Origin: JACVRW01 sp034664005
GTDB taxonomy: Bacteria; Actinomycetota; Thermoleophilia; Solirubrobacterales; Thermoleophilaceae
NCBI GenBank assembly: GCA_034664005.1
Contig: JAXDIL010000014.1
Span: 1-15,562 of the forward strand
Length of the DNA: 15,562 nucleotides
Reading direction: 5' to 3'
A model generated the notes under the pieces. The model had not been told where the DNA came from and ran no database searches. It saw only the letters and a program-made list of their open reading frames with translations. Each line of letters begins with the position of its first letter. Position 1 is the stretch's first letter. Both the position numbers and the translations under genes were made by a program. Below, in pieces: positions 6,718 to 12,270 of the stretch.

Positions 6718-7440
6718 TCATCCGCTCCTTACGACCGTGCCGACCCGCTCGCCGCACACTATCCGGTCGATGTTTCGCTCGTCGTCCATGTTGAAGACGT
6801 TGATCGGGAGGTTGTTGTCCATGCAGAGCGACAGGGCCGTCGAATCCATCACCTGGAGCCGCTGCTCGATCGCCTCCTGGTGCGTGATCTCCTCGATGAA
6901 GCGCGCGGACGGGTCCTCGCGCGGATCGGCCGAGTAGACGCCCTCCACCCCGTTCTTGGCCATGAGGATGATCTCGGCGTGGATCTCGAGCGCCCGCAGC
7001 GCCGCCGCCGTGTCCGTGGTGAAGAACGGGTTGCCCGTGCCGGCCGCGAAGATCACGATCCGGCCCTTCTCGAGGTGGCGCATCGCGCGGCGCCTGATGT
7101 ACGGCTCGGCCACCTCGGAGATCGTGATCGCCGACTGCACGCGCGTCACGGCGCCGTTCTTCTCGAGCGCGTCCTGAAGGGCCAGCGCGTTGAGGACGGT
7201 GGCGAGCATCCCCATGTAGTCCCCGGTGGCGCGGTCCATGCCGGCCGCGGCGCCCTGCATGCCGCGGTAGATGTTCCCGCCGCCTACCACGATCGCGATC
7301 TCCACGCCGCGGTCGGCAACGACCTTCACCTGCGCTGCGATTGCGGCGATCCGCTCGGCGTCGGCTCCGTAGGGAAGGTCGCCCATGAGCGCCTCCCCCG
7401 AGAGCTTGAGCAGGATTCGCCGAAATGCGGGTTCGGTCAC
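6718..7440 (-). CDS. pyrH: UMP kinase
   Basis: A 240-residue cytoplasmic kinase of the amino-acid-kinase fold that phosphorylates UMP to UDP for nucleic acids and UDP-sugars used in cell-wall synthesis. The N-terminal ILLKLSGEAL (9-18), the glycine-rich VVGGGNIYRG (51-60) and the nucleotide-binding TGNPFFTTDTAA (135-146) are characteristic of bacterial PyrH. The C-terminal end (NIDRIVCGERVGT) matches the usual family ending. The GTG at 7440 overlaps the tsf stop as GTGA and places the first strand at the normal distance from the start; a longer upstream frame is only antisense-like sequence within tsf. A GGGGAGG run ends only about 1 nt before the GTG, so initiation probably depends on coupling with tsf. 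Confidence 0.97.
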   Translation of the reverse strand: MTEPAFRRILLKLSGEALMGDLPYGADAERIAAIAAQVKVVADRGVEIAIVVGGGNIYRGMQGAAAGMDRATGDYMGMLATVLNALALQDALEKNGAVTRVQSAITISEVAEPYIRRRAMRHLEKGRIVIFAAGTGNPFFTTDTAAALRALEIHAEIILMAKNGVEGVYSADPREDPSARFIEEITHQEAIEQRLQVMDSTALSLCMDNNLPINVFNMDDERNIDRIVCGERVGTVVRSG

Positions 7441-8048
7441 GCCTCCCCGACCTGGAACCGCGCGAAGCGCCGGATGATGATGTTCTCGCCCGTGCTGGCG
7501 GCCAGCTCGGTGCGGAGCTCCCCGATCGTCTTGCCGCCGTGCTTCTCCTCGTTGACGTGCTTCTGGTCGAGCAGCACGACGTCCTCGAACCACTTCTTGA
7601 GGCGGCCCTCGACGATCTTCTCCTGGACGTTCTCGGGCTTGCCCTCGGCCGCGGCCTGCTCGCGCAGCACGCGCAGCTCGGCCTCCTTGGCCTGCTCGTC
7701 CACCTCGTCCTCCGACACGAACTGGGGGTTCGCCGCGGCGACGTGCATCGCCACCTCGCGGCCGAACTCCTGGAACGGCTCGGTGCGGGCCACGAAGTCG
7801 GTCTCGCAGTCCACCTCCACCAGCACGCCGATCTTGCCACCAGCGTGGATGTAGGTCGAGACGACGCCCTCGGCCGCGGCCCGCTCGCCGCGCTTCGCGG
7901 CGGAGGCCTGGCCCTTCACGCGGAGGATCTCGACCGCCTTGTCAAGGTCCCCGCCCGCCTCCTGGAGGGCGGCCTTGCAGTCCATCATGCCCGCGCCGGT
8001 GCGCTCCCGCAGGGTCTTCACGTCCTGCGCTGAAATGGTCATGCTCAT
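7437..8048 (-). CDS. tsf: Elongation factor Ts, short form
   Basis: The guanine-nucleotide exchange factor for EF-Tu. Both family signatures are present: the UBA-like N-terminal LRERTGAGMMDCKAAL (13-28), and TDFVAR (83-88), whose TDF tripeptide contacts EF-Tu. At 203 residues it is much shorter than the roughly 280-residue forms of E. coli or Streptomyces and similar to the Thermus type. It keeps one core subdomain and a C-terminal segment ending in IIIRRFARFQV. The start ATG overlaps the rpsB stop by one base (TGATG), with GAGGAA 5 nt upstream; a second in-frame ATG 6 nt downstream (8042) would have the same site at 11 nt. The reading frame is intact, so the shortness is a lineage form and not damage. 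Confidence 0.96.
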   Translation of the reverse strand: MSMTISAQDVKTLRERTGAGMMDCKAALQEAGGDLDKAVEILRVKGQASAAKRGERAAAEGVVSTYIHAGGKIGVLVEVDCETDFVARTEPFQEFGREVAMHVAAANPQFVSEDEVDEQAKEAELRVLREQAAAEGKPENVQEKIVEGRLKKWFEDVVLLDQKHVNEEKHGGKTIGELRTELAASTGENIIIRRFARFQVGEA

Positions 8049-8983
8049 CAGGATTCCTCGTCTGGGTCGAACGTGCGGCGCTCGCGAGGGGCGCCGGCGC
8101 CCGCGGCCGCCTCCGGCCGCGTGCCGCTCGGGGTAGCCGGCTCGTCCGGCGAGAAGCCGGCCTCCTCGGCCTCACGGCGTGCCCGCTCCTCGGCCTCACG
8201 GCGCTCCTGCTCCTCGGCCTCGCGCGCGGCCTTCTCCTCCGCCTCCTTGCGCTCGGCCTCCTCGCGCTCGCGCCGGGCTGCCTCCTCCTCGGCGCGGAAC
8301 TGGCTCGCGCGGTCGCTGGCGACTCCGGCGATACCGTCGATGATGACCTTGCAGGAGCGGATGGCGTCGTCGTTGCCGGGGATCACGAAGTCCACCGGGT
8401 CCGGGTCGCAGTTCGTGTCGACCAGGCCGATGATCGGGATCTTCAGGCGCTTCGCCTCGCGCACGCCGATCGCCTCCACCTTGAGGTCCACCACGAACAC
8501 GGCGTCGGGCGGGCGCTGCATGTCGGCCACGCCGCCGAGGTTGTTCTCGAGCTTGTCGCGCTCGGACATCGCCGCGATGCGCTCGCGGACCGGGAGCAGC
8601 TCCATCGTGCCGGACTCGGTCCAGTCACGCAGGTCGTGCAGGCGCCGGATGCGCTTGTTGATGGTCTGGAAGTTTGTGAGCAGCCCGCCCAGCCAGCGCT
8701 GGTCGATGTAGGGCATGCCGCAGCTGTTGGCGGCCTCCTTGATCGCGTCGCGGGCCTGCTTCTTCGTGCCCACGAACAGGATCGTCCCGCCGCGGCCGGC
8801 GAGGTCCCCGGCGAACTCCTGGGCGGTGTGGAGCAGGCGCTCCGTCTTCTGCAGGTCGATGATGTGGATCCCGCCGCGCTCGCCGAATATGAAGCGGCGC
8901 ATCTTGGGGTTCCAGCGGCGCGTCTGGTGGCCGAAGTGAACCCCGGCCTCCAGCAGCTCCCTGATGCCAATCTCGGTGGCCAA
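8048..8983 (-). CDS. rpsB: 30S ribosomal protein S2 with long charged C-terminal tail
   Basis: Residues 1-230 are a typical S2: LLEAGVHFGHQTRRWNPKM at 10-28, DQRWLGGLLTNF at 94-105, and PIIGLVDTNCDPDPVDFVIPGNDD at about 183-206 as the S2 signature. From about 231 to 275 runs a Glu/Arg/Ala-rich stretch predicted to be a charged single helix or coiled coil. A Pro/Gly/Ala-rich acidic tail continues to 311. E. coli S2 has about 240 residues, so the tail adds roughly 70-80. The start is a TTG at 8983: it has AAGGGAG exactly 7 nt upstream and puts the conserved N-terminus where it belongs, whereas upstream in-frame sequence is non-homologous leader. This is the first gene of the rpsB-to-rseP run. 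Confidence 0.95.
   Translation of the reverse strand: MATEIGIRELLEAGVHFGHQTRRWNPKMRRFIFGERGGIHIIDLQKTERLLHTAQEFAGDLAGRGGTILFVGTKKQARDAIKEAANSCGMPYIDQRWLGGLLTNFQTINKRIRRLHDLRDWTESGTMELLPVRERIAAMSERDKLENNLGGVADMQRPPDAVFVVDLKVEAIGVREAKRLKIPIIGLVDTNCDPDPVDFVIPGNDDAIRSCKVIIDGIAGVASDRASQFRAEEEAARREREEAERKEAEEKAAREAEEQERREAEERARREAEEAGFSPDEPATPSGTRPEAAAGAGAPRERRTFDPDEES
8162..8221 (-). repeat. 24-bp tandem repeat within the rpsB tail
   Basis: The 18-base string beginning CTCCTCGGCCTC at 8162-8179 recurs exactly at 8186-8203, and its first 12 bases recur at 8210-8221, giving a 24-bp period over about three copies. The unit encodes an eight-residue pattern close to E-A-E-E-x-x-R-R in the S2 tail. Such in-frame repeats can gain or lose units by slippage without breaking the gene. 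Confidence 0.75.
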
Positions 8984-9098
8984 AGAGTTGCTCCCTTGAA
9001 AAGTTGATTGATGTCTGCCCGCCGGCCGGCTCACGGACCCGGGTTCGTCCCGGGCAGGGTCGCGGCCGCTGTGATCCAGCGGGGTCGGTTGCTGTACA
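8984..9098 (-). promoter_or_regulatory. rpsB 5' leader with strong ribosome site and three GC-rich inverted repeats
   Basis: This is the untranslated stretch between the putative promoter and the TTG start of rpsB, about 115 nt. It contains, in transcription order, an inverted repeat with 6-bp arms CCGCTG/CAGCGG (9082-9077 with 9071-9066, 5-nt loop), a second with CCCGGG arms (9054-9049 with 9043-9038, 5-nt loop), and a 10-bp palindrome GCCGGCCGGC (9030-9021). A less GC-rich segment and the AAGGGAG ribosome site (8997-8991) follow. The layout suits an autoregulatory leader for S2, a known theme for ribosomal-protein operons, but it matches no leader motif that I can name. Confidence 0.4.
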
Positions 9099-9104
9099 GG
9101 CCTG

Positions 9105-9110
9105 AGGATA
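9105..9110 (-). promoter_or_regulatory. Possible -10 element for the rpsB transcript
   Basis: TATCCT on the minus strand (9110-9105) is the best -10-like hexamer between the rluD terminator and rpsB and would start transcription near 9098. No convincing -35 lies 16-18 nt upstream, where the terminator stem sits. A promoter here is expected because the terminator at 9120-9154 separates rluD from rpsB. Confidence 0.3.
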
Positions 9111-9119
9111 GCCACCAGA

Positions 9120-9154
9120 ACGAGACGAGGCGGTCCGAAGACCGCCTCGCTCGT
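9120..9154 (-). terminator. Intrinsic terminator after rluD (UUCG tetraloop)
   Basis: A perfect 10-bp stem (9126-9135 with 9140-9149) closes on a C(UUCG)G tetraloop when transcribed from the minus strand. Allowing one bulged base (9125), five more pairs extend it to 9120-9124 with 9150-9154. It begins 5 nt after the rluD stop codon and is followed by the pyrimidine-rich TCTCGTTCT. This ends the sepF-rluD transcript ahead of rpsB. Confidence 0.85.
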
Positions 9155-9159
9155 ATGTC

Positions 9160-10092
9160 TCAGCCCCCGTCTGGCCCTCCGGAGACTGGCTCCCGTCGGG
9201 CGGTGTCAAATGCATGACTGAGCTCGACGGGTGGTTTGGACTCGCAACGCACCATTTCCCTGCGGAACGGATGCCTAAACATCAGTCGTGACGCATGAAG
9301 AAATTGTCGCTCCAAACCCAGCCTGCGCCCGCTTTCGCGCCCGCCGTATTGCGGGTCTCCCACAACCGGATGGCCGATCGCGGCAAGGTGGGCCCTGATC
9401 TGGTGAGTCCGGCCCGTTTCGAGCCGCACGCGGAGCAGCGCGGTGCGCGGCAGGCGTTCCACGACCTCGAAGTGCGTGACCGCGTCGCGGGCCCGGTCGG
9501 TGCGGGTCGACATGACCGTGCGGTTGCCGCGGTCGCGGCCGATCGGGGCGTCGATCGTGCCGCTCTCGGCGTCCGGATGGCCCTCCACGAGCGCGGTGTA
9601 CTCGCGCGTCACCTCGCGCGCCTTGATCATCTTCTGGAGCGCCTCGCGTACCTCCGGGGAGCGAGCCACCACGAGCAGGCCCGAGGTGTCCTTGTCGAGC
9701 CGGTGCACGATGCCGATCTCGCTGCCGAGCGCCTCCGCGAGCGTCACCCCGTGGTGTCCGGGCGCCGGGTGCGTCACGACGCCGGCGGGCTTGTCGACGA
9801 CCATCAGGTAGTCGTCCTCGTAGACGATCCCGAAGGCCACGTCGGCCGGGGGTGCCGGCGCCGCCTCTGCCGCCTCGCTCACCGCGATCCGCTCCCCCTC
9901 CTCGACGCGGTGGTTCTTCGGCCGCGTGGCGCCACCGACGGTCACCTCGCCGCGGTCGATCGCCCGCTGCGCGGCCGTGCGTGAGCGCGCCGCCCCGCGC
10001 GCGGCCAGGAAGGCGTCCAGCCTCAGCCCGGCGTCCTCCGGGCCCGCGATCAGCTCGTGCGCGCCCGTTTCGGGCTCCCCTCGACCACCCAC
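9160..10092 (-). CDS. rluD: RluA/RluD-family ribosomal large-subunit pseudouridine synthase
   Basis: About 310 residues. An N-terminal S4-type RNA-binding domain (LRLDAFLAARG at 23-33, then TAAQRAIDRGEVTVGG at about 39-54) is followed by the RluA-type catalytic domain. The active-site motif is HRLDKDTSG (130-138), with Asp133 as the expected nucleophilic aspartate. YEDDYLMVVDKPAGVVTHP (91-109) and LETGRTHQIRAHL (224-236) are family hallmarks. RluD enzymes modify helix 69 of 23S rRNA; members of this family in other bacteria are often unassigned, so the exact sites are not certain. The start is not firm. A GTG at 10092 lies inside lspA (43-nt overlap); the only other nearby option is a CTG overlapping the lspA stop at 10053. 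The pairing with lspA is common across bacteria. A strong terminator follows the stop. Confidence 0.93.
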   Translation of the reverse strand: MGGRGEPETGAHELIAGPEDAGLRLDAFLAARGAARSRTAAQRAIDRGEVTVGGATRPKNHRVEEGERIAVSEAAEAAPAPPADVAFGIVYEDDYLMVVDKPAGVVTHPAPGHHGVTLAEALGSEIGIVHRLDKDTSGLLVVARSPEVREALQKMIKAREVTREYTALVEGHPDAESGTIDAPIGRDRGNRTVMSTRTDRARDAVTHFEVVERLPRTALLRVRLETGRTHQIRAHLAAIGHPVVGDPQYGGRESGRRLGLERQFLHASRLMFRHPFRREMVRCESKPPVELSHAFDTARREPVSGGPDGG

Positions 10093-10532
10093 AGGAGGAT
10101 CAGCACCCCGACCACGATGCAGCTGTCGGCGACGTTGAACGCCGGCCAGGCCACCGGGTCGATGAAGTCGATCACGGCGCCCTCGCGCGCACGGTCGATG
10201 AGGTTCCCGACCGCGCCCCCGAGCAGCAGGCCCACCGGCAGCCACAGCCAGGGCATCCTGCGGTTCACGATGAAGTAGCCGACCAGGAGCGCCAGCGACA
10301 CGCCGATCAGGATCGCGACGATCAGGCCCGCGCCCTCGAGCGCCCCGAACGCCACGCCGGTGTTGCGGGTGTTCGTGAGATCGAGGCCGAAGAAGACGTT
10401 CACGGAGTCCCCGCGCTCGATCTTCGAGTTGATCAGCTGCTTCGTGCCCTGGTCGATCGCCACCACCAGCGCGGCGGTGGCGAGCGCGGCCGGGCCTGCC
10501 CGGCTCACGTCCCCTTGATCAGCCCGGACCAC
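10050..10532 (-). CDS. lspA: Lipoprotein signal peptidase (signal peptidase II)
   Basis: A 160-residue membrane aspartyl protease that cleaves the signal peptide of diacylglyceryl-modified prolipoproteins. Four hydrophobic helices are visible at about 12-27, 66-89, 95-110 and 134-151. The conserved motifs are NTGVAFG (57-63), GGAVGNLIDR (105-114), VIDFID with Asp122, and FNVADS with Asp136; these two aspartates are the expected catalytic pair. The GTG at 10532 overlaps the end of yggT by 14 nt. A second GTG at 10508, just after AAGGGG, would remove eight residues and is possible, but its spacing is very short. Either way the catalytic core is complete. Confidence 0.95.
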   Translation of the reverse strand: MVRADQGDVSRAGPAALATAALVVAIDQGTKQLINSKIERGDSVNVFFGLDLTNTRNTGVAFGALEGAGLIVAILIGVSLALLVGYFIVNRRMPWLWLPVGLLLGGAVGNLIDRAREGAVIDFIDPVAWPAFNVADSCIVVGVLILLWVVEGSPKRARTS

Positions 10533-10833
10533 CCCTGATCAGCCCCGCCACGATCGAGCTGACGAGGATCAGCACGATCGTCGCGACCATCGGGCTCAGG
10601 TCGAGCGCCCCCGGCCCTATGCGGACCATCGGCAGGAAGCGCCGGAACAGGTTGAGGTACGGGTCGGTCACGTCGGTGACGAACTGGAGGAAGGCCGACA
10701 GGTAGCGGTTGTAGGGCATCCGCGGGATCCAGCTCATCAGGATGCGGACGAAGATCAGGATCACGTAGACGATCGCGAGCGTGTTGACGTAGTCCGCCAC
10801 GTCGCCTCGAGTGATGGCGAGGTAGACGGTCAT
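10519..10833 (-). CDS. YggT family membrane protein
   Basis: A 104-residue protein with two hydrophobic helices (about 15-37 and 78-98) flanking the family segment DPYLNLFRRFLP (57-68) and an upstream WIPRMPYN (35-42). YggT proteins are found next to division genes such as sepF; links to division, osmotic tolerance and plastid thylakoid biogenesis have been reported, but no biochemical activity is settled. The ATG at 10833 overlaps the proC stop as ATGA and has GGAGG 7 nt upstream. Its position in the sepF-proC-yggT run supports an envelope or division role in this organism. Confidence 0.92.
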   Translation of the reverse strand: MTVYLAITRGDVADYVNTLAIVYVILIFVRILMSWIPRMPYNRYLSAFLQFVTDVTDPYLNLFRRFLPMVRIGPGALDLSPMVATIVLILVSSIVAGLIRGGPG

Positions 10834-11588
10834 CGGCTGGCCTCCACCACGGCGTCCACGGCGGCGCGCGTCACGTCGCGCAGGCCGCGCTCCTCGAGCG
10901 CGACGAGGCCGCGCTCGGTCGTGCCGCCCGGCGTCGTGACGCGGGTCCGCAGCGCCGGGCCGTCGTAGTCGTGCTGCGCGAGGTAGTCGGCGGTGCCGCC
11001 CATGGTCTCCACCACCATGCGCATGGCGTCATCCGGGTCCAGCCCGTGCGCGGCTCCCGCCTCGGCGAACGACTCCGCGACGGCCGCCAGGAAAGCCGGG
11101 GCGCAGCTCATCAGGGCCATCGCCGGCTCGATCAGCGGCTCGTCGTCCAGCCGGATCACCGCGCCGGCCCGGCCCATCAGCTCGAGGATCTCGCGCTCGG
11201 GGCCCTCGGCCGCGCCGGGCCCAGGCACGTAGCAGAGCACCCCGCGCCGGATCTCGACCGGCATGTTGGGGAGGAAGCGGTAGATCGCGGCGCCCGGATA
11301 GGCGGCCGCGAGCCGGTCGGTGGGCGTGGCGGCGAGGATCGAGATGACGACCTTGGCGCGACCGTCGACCTCGGCGGCCACCTCGTCGAGCTGCTTGGGC
11401 TTGTGGCAGAGGACCAGCGCGTCGGCGCGCTCGGCGAGCTCCGCGTTCGAGCCGACCAGCTCACCCCCGAGCTCCTCCGCGAGCGCGCTCGCCTTGGCCT
11501 CGTCGACGTCGTGCACCAGCACCGGCTCGCCGATGCCGCGCGCGAGCGCGGACGCCATGTTCCCCGCACCGATGAGACCGAGCCGCAT
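10830..11588 (-). CDS. proC: Pyrroline-5-carboxylate reductase-like protein (ProC family, divergent)
   Basis: A 252-residue two-domain reductase. An N-terminal Rossmann fold has IGAGNMASAL (6-15), and a C-terminal dimerisation domain carries the family signature around RVTTPGGTTERGLVALEE (216-233). ProC reduces pyrroline-5-carboxylate to proline with NAD(P)H. Two usually conserved spots are unusual. The RxMPN segment reads YRFLPNMP (103-110), and the glycine-rich SGSGPAY-like segment reads MSCAPAFL (160-167). A divergent role is therefore possible; related ProC-like proteins of unknown function occur in sepF/ylm-type clusters. The ATG at 11588 lies 32 nt after the sepF stop with no strong ribosome site. 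The stop overlaps yggT. Confidence 0.82.
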   Translation of the reverse strand: MRLGLIGAGNMASALARGIGEPVLVHDVDEAKASALAEELGGELVGSNAELAERADALVLCHKPKQLDEVAAEVDGRAKVVISILAATPTDRLAAAYPGAAIYRFLPNMPVEIRRGVLCYVPGPGAAEGPEREILELMGRAGAVIRLDDEPLIEPAMALMSCAPAFLAAVAESFAEAGAAHGLDPDDAMRMVVETMGGTADYLAQHDYDGPALRTRVTTPGGTTERGLVALEERGLRDVTRAAVDAVVEASR

Positions 11589-11620
11589 TGCGCCGAAGCC
11601 TATCCGGCGGCGGCGGCGTC

Positions 11621-12160
11621 CTAGGACTGGTTGAAGAAGCCCTTCTCGATCAGCCGCGCGCGCTCCTCGGCCGACACCTCGACGTTGCGCGGCGTGAGCA
11701 GGAACACCTTGTCGGCGATCCGCTGCATTCCGCCGTCGAGCGCGTACGTGAGCCCGGAGGCGAAGTCGATCAGCCGCTTCGAGAGGTCCGTGTCCGTCCC
11801 CTGGAGATTCAGGATCACGGGAACGTGGTCCTTGAACTGGTCGGCGATCTGCTGGGCGTCGTTGAAGCTCTTGGGGATCACCAGGTGGACCTGGATGTCC
11901 CCGCGGCCACCGCTGCCGTTGCCACCCACCGAGCGCAGCACGCGCGTCTCGCGCCCGCCGCCGCGGGGCTCGTCGGCGAAGATGTCGTCGAACTCGTCGC
12001 GCCGCCTGCGCTGGAGCCGGCGGACGTTCGGCCGCTCCCGGTAGCGATCCTCGAGCTCAGCCTCGGGCTCGGGATCGGCAAGGGCCTCGTAGCGAGGGTC
12101 CTCCTCCTCGGCGAGACCGAAGTAGACCAGCGTGCGATGCCATGTGTCGCGAAGCGCCAT
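11621..12160 (-). CDS. sepF: Cell division protein SepF
   Basis: A 179-residue cytoplasmic protein that binds FtsZ and tethers the Z-ring to the membrane; it matters most in actinobacteria, which lack FtsA. The N-terminus (LRDTWHRTLVYFGL at 3-16) is a plausible membrane-targeting amphipathic helix. An acidic and Arg-rich linker covers about 17-85. The C-terminal SepF core is clear: VHLVIPKSFNDAQQIADQFK (91-110), VPVILNLQG (113-121), and RLIDFASGLTYALDGGMQRI (129-148). The start is ATG at 12160 with AGGG upstream. It lies in the usual pgeF-yggS-sepF-yggT neighbourhood, but here it is separated from yggS by an oppositely oriented hydrolase gene, so it needs its own promoter in 12161-12270. Confidence 0.95.
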   Translation of the reverse strand: MALRDTWHRTLVYFGLAEEEDPRYEALADPEPEAELEDRYRERPNVRRLQRRRRDEFDDIFADEPRGGGRETRVLRSVGGNGSGGRGDIQVHLVIPKSFNDAQQIADQFKDHVPVILNLQGTDTDLSKRLIDFASGLTYALDGGMQRIADKVFLLTPRNVEVSAEERARLIEKGFFNQS

Positions 12161-12176
12161 ACGACCCTGGGGTTCG

Positions 12177-12238
12177 AGCGTAAGGAGGAAACTCCTTGTC
12201 GGCGCGAAGCGTAGCGTTTGCGGGGCTTTCCTCGCCCC
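12177..12238 (-). promoter_or_regulatory. sepF upstream region with two hairpins and a repeated TACGCT
   Basis: On the minus strand this leader holds a hairpin with GGGGC/GCCCC arms (12238-12234 with 12226-12222, 7-nt loop). A second, perfect 6-bp hairpin has AAGGAG and CTCCTT arms (12197-12192 with 12187-12182) and a 4-nt loop. TACGCT occurs twice (12213-12208 and 12182-12177) and could serve as a -10 element, but neither copy has a good -35. The AAGGAG lies over 30 nt from the sepF ATG, too far to act as its ribosome site. Confidence 0.3.
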
Positions 12239-12261
12239 AGTTCACGGAGCGGCCAGCATAA
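12196..12261 (+). CDS. Candidate 21-codon upstream ORF (leader peptide) before the hydrolase
   Basis: A full 8-nt Shine-Dalgarno, TAAGGAGG (12181-12188), is followed after 7 nt by a TTG that opens a 21-codon frame ending in TAA at 12259-12261. The predicted peptide begins MSARSVAFAGL and ends FTERPA. It is in the same frame as the hydrolase, whose GTG lies 9 nt after this stop, so ribosomes could terminate and reinitiate, or the stop may separate a former N-terminal extension. No homology can be judged at this size. The same bases form the hairpin of the sepF leader on the other strand, so the purine run could exist for that reason instead. Confidence 0.3.
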   Translation: MSARSVAFAGLSSPQFTERPA

Positions 12262-12264
12262 GCT
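12255..12264. promoter_or_regulatory. Overlapping -10-like hexamers on both strands
   Basis: The 10-mer AGCATAAGCT reads TAAGCT on the plus strand (12259-12264), six bases before the hydrolase GTG at 12271. On the minus strand it reads TATGCT (12260-12255), facing sepF. The plus-strand spacing is that of a leaderless actinobacterial promoter. No good -35 is seen for either direction. A shared bidirectional start region between the divergent genes is plausible but unproven. Confidence 0.35.
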
Positions 12265-12270
12265 GGGCGC

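Noticed and set aside
8984..9115. N-terminal extension of S2 up to 9115
   Set aside because: The extra 44 residues are unlike any S2 and cover the leader hairpins; TTG at 8983 has an ideally spaced AAGGGAG.
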